A DNA stretch of 64,000 nucleotides from Odoribacter sp. Z80 (GTDB lineage: Bacteria > Bacteroidota > Bacteroidia > Bacteroidales > Marinifilaceae). The first letter of the stretch is position 1, and each line of letters opens with the position of its first letter. This document shows positions 26,661 to 35,635 of this stretch, piece by piece. Under the pieces are notes generated by a model. That model searched no databases and was not told where the DNA came from. It saw nothing but the letters and a program-made list of their open reading frames with translations. The DNA is taken from contig NZ_QWEL01000012.1 of the NCBI RefSeq assembly GCF_009935865.1, forward strand, positions 1-64,000, read 5' to 3'. The translations under genes and the position numbers were made by a program.

Positions 26661-27809
26661 AAAGAAATATTCTTTGTGTTCGTACTTTTTGCAAAAAATG
26701 ATTTGCAGGATGAAACCTGAAAGGACCAAGGGGAGTCCGAATAATGCCGGATATGAGTAACCGTGGTACAATACAATACCTCCGATATAGGCTCCCAGTG
26801 CATTTCCCAGGTTAAAGGCTATCTGTACTCCGCCGGCACCGAGCATTTCCCCTCCCTGGGAATAACGGATGATGGATACTTGCTGGGGGCTGGAGATAGC
26901 AAACAGACAGGCTGTACACAGGCACATCAGCAGAACCGACAACCAGGAAATATGAGCGAAGAAGAAAATGGCCGGTAGGGCGAAGCAGGTGATTCCTTGC
27001 GCCCAGGCTGCTACTTTTCCCGGTGTGTAACGGTCGGAGAGCCGGCCTCCTGCCAGGTTGCCGACCACCATACCCAAGCCTGCCAATACCATAAATCCTG
27101 TGATGCTTTCCGGTTGAAATCCGGAAACGTGAGTCAACAGGGGATTGATATAGCTGTACCAACAAAAGATACCGCCGTTTCCGAGCATAGTAGCTGCAAG
27201 GATTAGCCAGGGAGCCGGTGATTTTAAAAAACGGAATTGTCCCCGGAGACCTGTGTCTGGCAGGCTTGCTACCGGAGGAACCCAATACCGGATAGCGGAG
27301 AAAGTGACGATGCCCCATAAACAGACCAGGAAAAAAGTGGCTCTCCAGGAGAGTGTTGTACTTAGTGCCGTGCCTAAAGGGACGCCGAAGAGGTTAGCGA
27401 TGGTCATGCCGGCTACCATGATGGCAACTGCTTCCGACCCTTTGCCTTTGTCGGCCAGTTTTCCGGCAGTGATGGAAGCTACTCCGAAATAGGCTCCGTG
27501 GGGTAAGCCTGAAAGAAACCGTCCTGCCAGCATAAGCAGATAATTCGGCGCAAGGGCTGTGCATAAATTACCGGCCATAATGAGGCTAACCAAGAGAAGC
27601 AATATTTTTTTCAGGGAGTATTTCCGGACAGATATCAGGGCAGGTGCACCTACGCATACACCTAAGGCATAGGCAGAAATGAAATGACCTGCCCGGGGCA
27701 GGCTGATTTTCAATTCGGAAGCGACGTCCGGTAAAATCCCCATCATTACGAACTCGGCAATCCCAAGTCCGAGGGTGCCGAAAGCCAAAGCAATGAGACT
27801 CTTTTTCAT
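26658..27809 (-). CDS. MFS drug/sugar efflux transporter (AraJ/CmlA-like)
   Basis: A 383-residue carrier of the DHA1 class, 12 membrane helices. The N-terminal GIAEFVMMGILPDVA (around residues 17-31) and GRFLSGLPHGAYFGVAS (near 91-107) are typical of the AraJ/YdhP/CmlA group. Proteins of this group often expel drugs or sugars, but the substrate is not known here. A 15-base perfect palindrome lies 17 bases upstream of the start, at the inferred transcription start, so repression by a dimeric regulator is likely. No such regulator gene is adjacent, except the TetR gene about 1.1 kb away, which has a different palindrome. Confidence 0.88.
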   Translation of the reverse strand: MKKSLIALAFGTLGLGIAEFVMMGILPDVASELKISLPRAGHFISAYALGVCVGAPALISVRKYSLKKILLLLVSLIMAGNLCTALAPNYLLMLAGRFLSGLPHGAYFGVASITAGKLADKGKGSEAVAIMVAGMTIANLFGVPLGTALSTTLSWRATFFLVCLWGIVTFSAIRYWVPPVASLPDTGLRGQFRFLKSPAPWLILAATMLGNGGIFCWYSYINPLLTHVSGFQPESITGFMVLAGLGMVVGNLAGGRLSDRYTPGKVAAWAQGITCFALPAIFFFAHISWLSVLLMCLCTACLFAISSPQQVSIIRYSQGGEMLGAGGVQIAFNLGNALGAYIGGIVLYHGYSYPALFGLPLVLSGFILQIIFCKKYEHKEYFF

Positions 27810-27826
27810 TGTTTTTTAATAATATG

Positions 27827-27841
27827 ACTTAATTATTAAGT
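27827..27841. promoter_or_regulatory. Probable operator palindrome before the MFS gene
   Basis: ACTTAAT-T-ATTAAGT is a perfect 15-base palindrome. It abuts a near-consensus -7 box on the minus strand (TATATTCG, 27843-27850), which is the place expected for a repressor of the MHS/MarR/HxlR kind. The regulator is unknown. Confidence 0.55.
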
Positions 27842-27946
27842 GCGAATATACGAAAAAGCCGGAAATTGCAGGCTGATACATGGTGCCGGAAATAAAACCA
27901 AGTTGAAAAGAATGCGTAAAAAAAGCAGAACCAAAAATTGACAGTT

Positions 27947-28351
27947 ATGTATCTTACTGCTTATGATGACCAGTTTTTATTGGCTGCCCTTGTTATCATT
28001 TCAATGGCGTTGATTTTTTATTCGGTGGGTGTATGGAGTGAACGTATCCAGGGACGCTTGAAAGGCTGGCATGTGGTTGCTTTCGGATTGGGGGTGACTT
28101 GCAATTTTGTGGGAACAGCTTTTATGGCAGAATCAGAGCGATTGACCGGCCATGACAACCATTTGCGTGCCGTTATTGGGAGTATTGCCATTTTTGTCAT
28201 GGCTGCTCATGCGGTGTGGGCTTTCCGGGTTTTTCGTAAAGGAACGACACAGGCGAAGCATCGTTTCAGTCGTTTGGGGGTTGTGGTTTGGTGTATTTGG
28301 TTAATCCTTTACTTTGTGGGGATGTATTTAGGGATGTCGGCATCATTTTGA
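27947..28351 (+). CDS. HsmA-type small membrane protein (TIGR03987-like)
   Basis: A 134-residue inner-membrane protein with four predicted helices, resembling the TIGR03987/HsmA family of unknown function. WSERIQGRLKGWHV follows the first helix; FGLGVTCNFVGTAFM, the histidine-bearing TGHDNHLRAVIG and a final AHAVWAF are distinctive. The conserved His residues near helix ends hint at metal or haem binding, which is inference. An upstream TTG at 27938 is in frame, but the ATG at 27947 is preferred. It converges on ridA across a 19-bp perfect hairpin. Confidence 0.75.
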   Translation: MYLTAYDDQFLLAALVIISMALIFYSVGVWSERIQGRLKGWHVVAFGLGVTCNFVGTAFMAESERLTGHDNHLRAVIGSIAIFVMAAHAVWAFRVFRKGTTQAKHRFSRLGVVVWCIWLILYFVGMYLGMSASF

Positions 28352-28366
28352 CGGTAGTGCCTATTG

Positions 28367-28409
28367 TTTTTTGATTTACGATTTCGTCGGGAAATCGTAA
28401 ATCAAAAAA
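28367..28409. terminator. Bidirectional terminator between HsmA-type gene and ridA
   Basis: A perfect 19-bp stem (28367-28385 with 28391-28409) has a 5-base loop GTCGG, six Ts at one end and six As at the other. It serves both convergent genes. Confidence 0.93.
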
Positions 28410-28419
28410 AGGTATCAGG

Positions 28420-28797
28420 TCATTTTGCTGCCACGACTTCGATTTCAACGAGGGCACCCAAAGGTAAATCTTTTACTGCAAAGGCAGCCCGGGCAGGACA
28501 TTCCTCCGTGAAGTATCTGGCATATACTTCGTTCATCGGGGCAAAGTTGGCAATATCACTCAACAGGCAGGTCGTTTTTACTACATTGGCGTAGCTGCAA
28601 CCGGCAGCTTCCAGAATATAACCAATGTTTTTCAGTGATTGTTCGGTTTGTTCCCGTATGCCTCCTTCTACGAATTTACCGGTATTAACGTCTACGGGCA
28701 ACTGGCCACTAATGTAAATCATGCCGTTCACTTCGATAGCCTGACTGTACGGACCGATTGCTTTCGGGGCTTTCGGAGAGTTGATTACTTTCTTCAT
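28420..28797 (-). CDS. ridA: RidA family enamine/imine deaminase
   Basis: Hydrolyses reactive enamines/imines made by PLP enzymes (2-aminoacrylate and relatives), releasing ammonia and a keto acid. It is 125 residues, standard for the family. GPYSQA (15-20), GQLPVD, the active-site Arg103 in PARAAFAV and Glu120 in LVEIEV are conserved. Trimeric assembly is known for the family. It converges with the HsmA-type gene and is divergent from the TetR gene. Confidence 0.95.
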   Translation of the reverse strand: MKKVINSPKAPKAIGPYSQAIEVNGMIYISGQLPVDVNTGKFVEGGIREQTEQSLKNIGYILEAAGCSYANVVKTTCLLSDIANFAPMNEVYARYFTEECPARAAFAVKDLPLGALVEIEVVAAK

Positions 28798-28837
28798 TTC
28801 TTTCTGTTTTTAATCGTTATTTTAGATTTGATGCAGG

Positions 28838-28845
28838 CAAAATTA
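28838..28845 (-). promoter_or_regulatory. Probable -7 box (TAATTTTG) for ridA
   Basis: An exact TAnnTTTG on the minus strand, 40 bases before the ridA start. It lies back to back with the TetR promoter region about 70 bases away. Confidence 0.5.
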
Positions 28846-28915
28846 TAAAATAAAGGTGTGGTCTGTCGGGAAAAATTAATTTTAACAATAAAAAAAGGAA
28901 TCAGATTAATTTTTG

Positions 28916-28923
28916 TATTTTTG
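28916..28923 (+). promoter_or_regulatory. Probable -7 box (TATTTTTG) of the TetR gene
   Basis: An exact TAnnTTTG, 18 bases before the ATG at 28942. It directly precedes the palindrome at 28925, so the bound repressor would cover the transcription start. Confidence 0.55.
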
Positions 28924-28924
28924 A

Positions 28925-28938
28925 TGAACAAATGTTCA
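28925..28938. promoter_or_regulatory. Probable TetR autoregulatory operator
   Basis: TGAACA-AA-TGTTCA is a perfect 14-base palindrome between the -7 box and the start codon of a TetR-family gene. Its position and form fit a self-bound operator. Confidence 0.65.
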
Positions 28939-28941
28939 AGG

Positions 28942-29532
28942 ATGAAAACAAAGGATTTTATATTACAGAAAACTTTTGGATTGTTGTTGAAAAGAGGGTA
29001 TAACGGGATTTCAGTCTCGGATATTCAGGAGGCGACAGGTATGGCAAGGGGGTTGTTATATCATTATTTCAGGGGCCAGGATGAATTGGTGCATGTTGCA
29101 GTTGAGACTTTTTTTGAAAGTTGGTATGTGTGGGATAAGGCGGAAACGAAGGAGCAAACTGTTTCGGGTCTGATTGTTTTTATGGCGGAACGGTATAACC
29201 GGGTGGTCCGGGAGATGAGTGATTACGGATGGAATGTGGATTTTACGGCTACACAGGTTTTATTTGGAGAAGCGGCCCGCCAGGATGCGGTTTTTGCTGA
29301 ATCTTATCTGGAGGTTGCTATGCGGCGGCTGGCCATGTGGAAAACGGCTTTGCTGAACAGTTTTGGCTGTGAAGAGCTTCGTTCGGGCTTGAACCTTGAA
29401 TCTGTAGCCAAACACTTTATGTATATACAAGAAGGTATTTTAACGAATAATTTGCCTCGTATGCCGCTTAACGAACTTCCTTATACTTTGCAGAAAGGTT
29501 TGGAGGATTTTTGGGAAGTCATACGGCGCTGA
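28942..29532 (+). CDS. TetR family transcriptional regulator
   Basis: A 196-residue repressor-type protein. The N-terminal helix-turn-helix lies at about residues 5-50: FGLLLKRGYNGISVSDIQEA, then GMARGLLYHYFRGQDEL, with the typical recognition helix before YHYF. The remaining two thirds form a ligand-binding helical domain with no clear family. The frame stays open to 28858, but MKTKDF at 28942 is the normal start and the operator would otherwise lie inside the gene. The thioredoxin-like gene starts 10 bases after its stop, so both are probably controlled together. Confidence 0.92.
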   Translation: MKTKDFILQKTFGLLLKRGYNGISVSDIQEATGMARGLLYHYFRGQDELVHVAVETFFESWYVWDKAETKEQTVSGLIVFMAERYNRVVREMSDYGWNVDFTATQVLFGEAARQDAVFAESYLEVAMRRLAMWKTALLNSFGCEELRSGLNLESVAKHFMYIQEGILTNNLPRMPLNELPYTLQKGLEDFWEVIRR

Positions 29533-29541
29533 CTGAGATTT

Positions 29542-31329
29542 ATGAGAAGATATTTTTTTATATGGTTGATGGGCTTCTGGGGGATGATGGGCAGCTTTTC
29601 TTTTCCGGCCCGGCAATCTTTTCCTTTGTTTACGTCTTTCACCTGGGAGCAGGCCAGCCAGCTGGCCGGACGGGAGAATAAACTGGTTTTGGTAATGGCC
29701 GGAGAGATAGGGGAAGATGTGGAAAAGCAAATCCTGGAACAACCGGAGCTGGTCCGTGAACTGAACCGGCATACGGTAGCCATAAAAATGGATATGGAGT
29801 CTGTCCGGGGGAAGGCTTTTCAACATCGTTTGCTGATGTATCCCTGGCCGGCTGTTGTTTTTTTTATGCCTTATGCCGATTTGTTGGTTTCGGTTCCGGC
29901 GGAAGAAATCCGGAAGGACCCCCGGGGGCTGCAGGATGCTTTGCGGACGGCACTTGAACGGGCTGAAGTAAAGAGAAAGAACAGCCGGACTATTTTTTTC
30001 AGGGACGGAACTTTGAAAGAAGGGCTTGCAGAAGCTGAACAACAGGGCAGATTAGTATTTCTGGAAATATACCGCGATTCGTGTCAGGCTTGTCTTTTGA
30101 TGGAGAAAAATGTGTTTAATCTGGATGCTGTGGCCGATTTTTATAATCATCATTTTATCAGTTTAAAAGAATCGGCGACCCATGCTATTGGTGGGTCGGA
30201 GCAACCGGCCTGGAAGGATTTTCCTGTTTATCTTTTTTTGAATGCTGCCGGTAAGGTATTGTTCCGGGCTGAGGGTTTGGCGGAGGCGGAACAATTTATG
30301 CAGTATGGAAAGAGTGCTGTGAAAAAAGCCGAAGGAATTGTTTTTGAGAAGATTTCTTTGGATGAGGGATTGGCGGAAGCCCGACGCAGGGGGAAGTTTT
30401 TGTTTGCAGATTATTATGTTGCCGGAACAGCTCACAGGAGGTTAGCGGATTCGGTTTTTACCGCTCCGGAGGTGACTGATTTTTTTACGACTCATTTTGT
30501 AAGTGTGGCTATCGGAGCGTCCCGGCCGGTTTTGGTGTTTCTGGATGCTTCCGGCCGTGAGTTGCACAGGGTGACCGGTATTGCGGATGCAGCTTCTTTG
30601 TTGCGTGAGGGACAACGTGTTTTACGGGGGGAGGGATTTGTTGGTATGGAGGAAGAATACCGGGCGGGGCGTTGTGACAGTGCTTTTCTGACGGATTACA
30701 TAGAAGTTGCTTACCGGGCAGGGTATCCGGAGGAAGCTTCCGGGGGAGCCTTGAAGTATCTTTCTGCTTTTTCTCCGGATAAACTGGAAGAGGCAGAGTG
30801 CTGGAAATGGTTCAAACAATATGTACTTACACCTGATTCGGTTTGTTTTGAATATGTGCTGGCGCATAAAGAGCGGTTTTACCGCTTGTTCGGTGAAGAG
30901 GAAGTAAAAACAAAAATGGCAGAGTTGTGGTTGGCCGGAGCAGAGTGTTTTGTTGTCGGTGGTTTGTTTGATGAGCAGGGATTTAAGGTGTATACCAAAC
31001 GGTTGAAAAAGGAAAAAGTGGAAGAGTGGCAGCGTATAGTGAGGGATGCCCGTATGCATGCAGCTGAAAAAACGGGGGATTGGAAAACTTTTGTTATACT
31101 GGCAGAAGAGAAATGGAATGAGGAACAGGTGCCGGATGCAGAATTGTATCAATGGGGATTGAAAATAGAACGGGAATGCAGGGATGAAGCTATCCGTTAC
31201 AGAACGGCCCGATGGTTTGCCCTGGCTGCCATGGAAATAGATAAAAAAGAACGGACCAGCGGAAAGGTGAAGCTGAATTCTTATAAAGGTTTTTTCGAGA
31301 AGTTAGCAAATGACTTGCTGGAGGATTAG
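29542..31329 (+). CDS. Exported protein with three thioredoxin-like domains, one with CxxC
   Basis: A 595-residue protein with a probable N-terminal signal peptide or anchor (residues 1-20). It shows three successive thioredoxin-fold units: residues about 35-140 (no Cys), 155-260 (DSCQAC, Cys181 and Cys184) and 270-365 (no Cys). Each opens with a conserved helix of the form W/L-x-E-A-x-x-x-A/G before a KLVLVM- or RLVFLEI-like strand. The last 230 residues are helical with no recognised domain. Only the middle unit could do disulphide chemistry. It is cotranscribed with the TetR gene and converges on uvrB with a 3-base gap. The function is unknown; periplasmic redox or stress response is inferred. 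Confidence 0.78.
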   Translation: MRRYFFIWLMGFWGMMGSFSFPARQSFPLFTSFTWEQASQLAGRENKLVLVMAGEIGEDVEKQILEQPELVRELNRHTVAIKMDMESVRGKAFQHRLLMYPWPAVVFFMPYADLLVSVPAEEIRKDPRGLQDALRTALERAEVKRKNSRTIFFRDGTLKEGLAEAEQQGRLVFLEIYRDSCQACLLMEKNVFNLDAVADFYNHHFISLKESATHAIGGSEQPAWKDFPVYLFLNAAGKVLFRAEGLAEAEQFMQYGKSAVKKAEGIVFEKISLDEGLAEARRRGKFLFADYYVAGTAHRRLADSVFTAPEVTDFFTTHFVSVAIGASRPVLVFLDASGRELHRVTGIADAASLLREGQRVLRGEGFVGMEEEYRAGRCDSAFLTDYIEVAYRAGYPEEASGGALKYLSAFSPDKLEEAECWKWFKQYVLTPDSVCFEYVLAHKERFYRLFGEEEVKTKMAELWLAGAECFVVGGLFDEQGFKVYTKRLKKEKVEEWQRIVRDARMHAAEKTGDWKTFVILAEEKWNEEQVPDAELYQWGLKIERECRDEAIRYRTARWFALAAMEIDKKERTSGKVKLNSYKGFFEKLANDLLED

Positions 31330-31332
31330 GGT

Positions 31333-33345
31333 CTATTTGCTGAATGCTTTTAGTTTTTCTTCGAGTTGGAACATCTCGTCCCGCAGGCGTGCCGCTTCCA
31401 GGAAATCCAGTTCTTTGGCTGCTTTCTGCATAGCTGTTTTGGTTTTCTGGAGCATTTTTTCAATTTCAGGTTTGCTGAGGTAGGCAATCACGGGGTCTGC
31501 GACCATGTGGAGATGTTCGTCTTCTACATAGGCTTTTGCTGTATCCTGTGTCAGGGCAGACTGGGTGGATTTGCGGATTTGCTGCGGAATAATGTGATGT
31601 TCTTCGTTGTATTTCAGTTGTTTTTCCCTTCGGTAGTTGGTCTCATCTATGGTTTCCTGCATGGAGCGGGTAATTTGGTCGGCATACATGATGACTTTGC
31701 CGTCTACGTTCCGGGCGGCACGGCCTGCCGTTTGGGTCAGGGAGCGGGTGGAGCGCAGGAATCCTTCCTTGTCTGCATCCAGTATGGCAACTAAGGAGAC
31801 TTCGGGTAAATCCAGTCCCTCCCGCAGCAGGTTTACTCCTACAAGGACGTCAATAAGGCCTTTACGCAGATTTTCCAGTGTTTTTACCCTTTCGATGGTG
31901 TCTACATCGGAATGGATGTACTGGCATTTGATGCCGATCCGGTCAAGGTATTTACTTAATTCTTCCGCCATCTTTTTGGTGAGGGTGGTGACTAAAGTCC
32001 GCTCCTGTAATTGAATCCTTTTCTGGATTTCATTCACTAAATGGTCAATCTGATGGAGGCTTGGCACGATTTCAATTTCAGGGTCGGGAATGCCTGTCGG
32101 GCGGATGATTTGTTCCACGATAACCCCTTCGCTTTTTTCCAGTTCATAGTTTGCAGGGGTGGCGCTGATGTAGATGGTTTGCCCTGTTTTAGCTTCGAAT
32201 TCGTTGAAAGTCAGGGGACGGTTGTCGAAAGCGGCAGGCAGACGGAAACCATATTCTACCAGGGTGGATTTCCGGGCATGGTCGCCTCCGTACATGGCAC
32301 GGATTTGGGGAAGGGTGACATGCGATTCGTCAATGACCATGAGAAAATCGTCCGGAAAATAATCCAACAGGCAAAAGGGGCGTACTCCTGCTTTGCGTCC
32401 GTCGAAGTAACGGGAATAATTTTCGATACCGGGGCAGTATCCCAATTCGCGGATCATTTCCATGTCATATTTTACTCTTTCTTCCAGACGTTTGGCTTCC
32501 AGGAATTTGCCGGTTTCTTTCAGGAAAGCGAGTTGGTCCTGAAGGTCTCCCGCAATGTCAACTAAAGCCTGGGAGATGGTTGCTTTGTCGGTGACGAAGA
32601 GGTTGGCAGGATAGATATCCAGTTCATCCTGGGTTCCCAATTGTTCTCCCGTGACGGGGTTGAAGGAGGAGATACGGTCAATGACATCGTCCCAGAATTC
32701 GATGCGATAGGCGACACCGTCATAAGTCTCGATAGCCGGGAAAATATCCACTGTTTCTCCTTTTGCCCGGAAGCATCCTCTTTTGAATTCGATTTCATTG
32801 TTTGCATACAGGGCATCCACCAGGCGGCGGAGCAATACGTTGCGGCTGATGGTCATTCCTTGCCTGAGGTGGGTCACGTTCGACCCGAAAGCCCGCGGAT
32901 CTGCCATACCGTACAGGCAAGATACGGAAGAAACAACAATGACGTCCCTGCGGCCGGACAACAAAGAGGCTGTAGTCCTTAAACGCAGTTTATCAATTTC
33001 GTCATTGATGGCCAAATCTTTTTCGATGTAAGTATCTGTAGTCGGAAGGTAGGCTTCCGGTTGATAATAATCGTAGTAGGATACAAAATATTCTACGGCA
33101 TTTTCAGGAAAGAAAGCTTTGAATTCACCATATAGCTGGGCTGCCAGTGTTTTATTGTGGCTCAGGACCAGGACCGGACGGTCGAAGTTGTTAATGACGT
33201 TGGCTACGGTAAAGGTTTTCCCGGAACCTGTCACGCCCAGCAGTACCTGTGCCGGCCGGCCGGCCGAGATACCTTTGCTCAGTTGTGTTATCGCTTCGGG
33301 CTGGTCACCTGTTGGTTTGAATTCGGATGTCAGTTTAAACTTCAT
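31333..33345 (-). CDS. uvrB: Excinuclease ABC subunit B
   Basis: Damage-verifying helicase-like subunit of nucleotide excision repair, loaded by UvrA and recruiting UvrC. It has 670 residues. Walker A GVTGSGKT (37-44), the damage-probing hairpin around YYDYYQPEAYLP (near 92-104), DESH, the VGVNLLREGLDLPE motif V and QTAGRAARN motif VI are all intact. A UVR motif ends the protein (AAKELDFLEAARLRDEM). It is encoded between the thioesterase and the convergent thioredoxin-like gene. Confidence 0.98.
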   Translation of the reverse strand: MKFKLTSEFKPTGDQPEAITQLSKGISAGRPAQVLLGVTGSGKTFTVANVINNFDRPVLVLSHNKTLAAQLYGEFKAFFPENAVEYFVSYYDYYQPEAYLPTTDTYIEKDLAINDEIDKLRLRTTASLLSGRRDVIVVSSVSCLYGMADPRAFGSNVTHLRQGMTISRNVLLRRLVDALYANNEIEFKRGCFRAKGETVDIFPAIETYDGVAYRIEFWDDVIDRISSFNPVTGEQLGTQDELDIYPANLFVTDKATISQALVDIAGDLQDQLAFLKETGKFLEAKRLEERVKYDMEMIRELGYCPGIENYSRYFDGRKAGVRPFCLLDYFPDDFLMVIDESHVTLPQIRAMYGGDHARKSTLVEYGFRLPAAFDNRPLTFNEFEAKTGQTIYISATPANYELEKSEGVIVEQIIRPTGIPDPEIEIVPSLHQIDHLVNEIQKRIQLQERTLVTTLTKKMAEELSKYLDRIGIKCQYIHSDVDTIERVKTLENLRKGLIDVLVGVNLLREGLDLPEVSLVAILDADKEGFLRSTRSLTQTAGRAARNVDGKVIMYADQITRSMQETIDETNYRREKQLKYNEEHHIIPQQIRKSTQSALTQDTAKAYVEDEHLHMVADPVIAYLSKPEIEKMLQKTKTAMQKAAKELDFLEAARLRDEMFQLEEKLKAFSK

Positions 33346-33406
33346 TTTGATGAAAACCCTTTGATGTTGTTACGATATGGGGGCGACAGAGTTTAAAAAG
33401 ACGGCA

Positions 33407-33781
33407 TTATTTCAGTTTGCTCATAAATTTTTCGGGGCAAATGATGAAACGGTCATGGGTGGCCTGTCCGATTTTTCCTTTTTCGTCCCAGGCTTCTGCA
33501 TTAAAACGGATTCGTCTTCCGTCAATGTCTGTAATTGTTACCTTACATCCGACTTTTTGACCGATAGCAGTGGCTTTGATGTGTTGAACATTTATTTCAA
33601 TCCCGACGGTATCGGTGTTTGTTTCCAGTAGTCCTTCCAGACATTTAACGGCTGTGTTTTCAATCAGAGCGACGAGGGCTGGTGTGGCAAATACTTCCAG
33701 GTTCCCGGAACCATAAGAGAGGGCTGTATCTTCAGCAGTAACCGTTATTTCTTGTGTATAGTTTTTTCCCGTTTCCAGCAT
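33407..33781 (-). CDS. Hot-dog fold thioesterase (FlK-like)
   Basis: A 124-residue single hot-dog domain of the fluoroacetyl-CoA thioesterase-like family. The segment FATPALVALIENTA (31-44) and the following helix, then IEINVQHIKAT with a conserved His (near 67), correspond to the family's catalytic Thr/Glu/His pattern. The physiological substrate is probably a small acyl-CoA, not fluoroacetyl-CoA. It follows prfC by 24 bases and precedes uvrB by 61 bases on the same strand. Confidence 0.88.
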   Translation of the reverse strand: MLETGKNYTQEITVTAEDTALSYGSGNLEVFATPALVALIENTAVKCLEGLLETNTDTVGIEINVQHIKATAIGQKVGCKVTITDIDGRRIRFNAEAWDEKGKIGQATHDRFIICPEKFMSKLK

Positions 33782-33805
33782 AGTTTCAGAGATGTATTCT
33801 TTTGT

Positions 33806-35383
33806 TTAGAATTCCGATGTAAAATGGAAAATCAGTTTTTTATAGTTTTCTTGCGCCATTTGCAGCATATAGGAAGAATCTGCCAGAAAAACATCTCTTC
33901 CTTCCTTGTCTTTGGCCATGTATTGTGCTTTGTGCTTTTTGAAGTCCTCCAGTTCGGTTTGGTCCAGGGCTTCTATCCAGCAGGCTTTGTAAAGATTTAT
34001 GGGTTCCCAGCGGCAGGCGGCCCCGTATTCATGTAACAGGCGGTATTCTATCACTTCGAATTGCAGTGCCCCGACTGTTCCGATGATTTTACGATTGTTA
34101 AACTGGTTAACAAAGAGTTGCGCTACGCCTTCGTCCATCAATTGGTCGATTCCTTTGGCCAGTTGTTTGGCTTTCATGGGATCTGCGTTTTCGATGTATT
34201 TGAATAACTCGGGGGAGAAACTGGGAATCCCTTTGAAATGAAGTTTTTCACCTTCTGTCAGGGTATCTCCGATTTTAAAGGTTCCCGTGTCGTGCAGGCC
34301 AATAATGTCTCCCGGATAAGCTTCGTCAATGACTGATTTTTTAGAAGCCATGAAAGCTGTAGGAGTGGAGAATTTTAGCATTTTCCCGTTTCTGACGTGC
34401 AGATAGTTCGTGTTTCGTTTGAAGATGCCGGAGCAAATCTTAATGAAGGCAATGCGGTCCCGGTGATTAGGGTCCATATTGGCATGGATTTTAAATACAA
34501 AGCCGGTGAATTTCTCTTCTTCAGGGGAAATACTCCTTTCTTCTGTTTCCCGGGGAAGCGGGGATGGTGCTATTTCTATAAAGCAATCCAACAGTTCCCG
34601 GATACCGAAATTGTTCAGGGCTGAGCCGAAGAACACAGGAGCAACCTGGGCTTCCAGGTATTCTTCCCGGTTCAGGCCCGGATAAACTTCCCGGATTAAT
34701 TCAAGGTCTTCCCTTAGTTTATTGGCTGCCCGTTCCCCGATATGCTGGTCCAGTTCCCGGGAATCTGTATCGGTAATTTCGATACCGTCGGGGATGTTCT
34801 GGATATTGGGTGTGTAGAGGCAAAGATTTTGACGATGAATATTATATATTCCTTTGAAAGTATCTCCGCTGCCGATTGGCCAGCTCAGGGGATTCACCTT
34901 GATTTGCAATTCTTTTTCGACATCATCCAGTACGTCAAATGGATCGTGTGCCGGACGGTCCAGTTTGTTGATAAATACGATTACCGGTGTTTTGCGCATC
35001 CGGCATACCTGCATGAGTTTGCGGGTTTGGGATTCCACTCCTTTAGCTGCATCAATGACAATAATTACGCTGTCGCAGGCGGTCAGTGTCCGGAAGGTAT
35101 CTTCTGCAAAATCCTGGTGGCCGGGAGTGTCCAGGATGTTGATTTTAGTTCCTTTGTATTCAAAGCCCATGACGGAAGTTGCAACAGATATTCCGCGCTG
35201 ACGTTCGATTTCCATAAAGTCGGAAGTAGCCGTTTTCTTTATTTTGTTGGATTTTACAGCTCCGGCGACATGGATGGCTCCTCCGAAAAGTAACAATTTT
35301 TCTGTCAATGTTGTCTTTCCGGCATCAGGGTGACTGATGATTCCGAAAGTCCTGCGCCGTAAAATTTCTTCTTTATATCCCAT
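33806..35383 (-). CDS. prfC: Peptide chain release factor 3
   Basis: Translational GTPase that ejects RF1/RF2 from the ribosome after termination. It has 525 residues. G1 is SHPDAGKT (17-24), G3 is DTPGHQDF and G4 is NKLD; the RF3-specific domain 2 and C-terminal domain follow ([18 protein letters not shown] is characteristic). A -7 box lies 20 bases before the start. It is the first gene of a prfC-thioesterase-uvrB run. Confidence 0.97.
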   Translation of the reverse strand: MGYKEEILRRRTFGIISHPDAGKTTLTEKLLLFGGAIHVAGAVKSNKIKKTATSDFMEIERQRGISVATSVMGFEYKGTKINILDTPGHQDFAEDTFRTLTACDSVIIVIDAAKGVESQTRKLMQVCRMRKTPVIVFINKLDRPAHDPFDVLDDVEKELQIKVNPLSWPIGSGDTFKGIYNIHRQNLCLYTPNIQNIPDGIEITDTDSRELDQHIGERAANKLREDLELIREVYPGLNREEYLEAQVAPVFFGSALNNFGIRELLDCFIEIAPSPLPRETEERSISPEEEKFTGFVFKIHANMDPNHRDRIAFIKICSGIFKRNTNYLHVRNGKMLKFSTPTAFMASKKSVIDEAYPGDIIGLHDTGTFKIGDTLTEGEKLHFKGIPSFSPELFKYIENADPMKAKQLAKGIDQLMDEGVAQLFVNQFNNRKIIGTVGALQFEVIEYRLLHEYGAACRWEPINLYKACWIEALDQTELEDFKKHKAQYMAKDKEGRDVFLADSSYMLQMAQENYKKLIFHFTSEF

Positions 35384-35635
35384 AGTGATTTTTTTGGAGA
35401 TGCAAAGGTAGGTAATTATTTATTTTTTTTGCCACTTTATTGCAGGTTTCTTTTCCTTTGCCGCCTGCGGTTTCGGGACTGTCTGGCGCGGTTGTTTGCT
35501 GTAAAACGGAGTATAATCACCGGGTAAATTTATCAGGATGGTTTCTTTAATTTTGGGAAAGTCGTGCTTGTAATAACAAAAAATACCTTACCTTCGTTAA
35601 ATTAAAATTGGCTCTGTTTTTTAAAAGATTGTAAT
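35384..35635. other. Intergenic region between prfC and HdeD-type gene
   Basis: This stretch holds the prfC -7 box at its left end and an imperfect -7 box for the HdeD-type gene at its right end (TACCTTCG, 35589-35596). No gene or repeat is seen. Confidence 0.5.
35403..35410 (-). promoter_or_regulatory. Probable -7 box (TACCTTTG) for prfC
   Basis: An exact TAnnTTTG on the minus strand, 20 bases before the start codon. The -33 region has no clear TTTG. Confidence 0.5.

Noticed and set aside
31333-33345. Plus-strand frames inside uvrB (such as 32041-32565)
   Set aside because: All are antisense to uvrB, which has intact helicase motifs over its full length.
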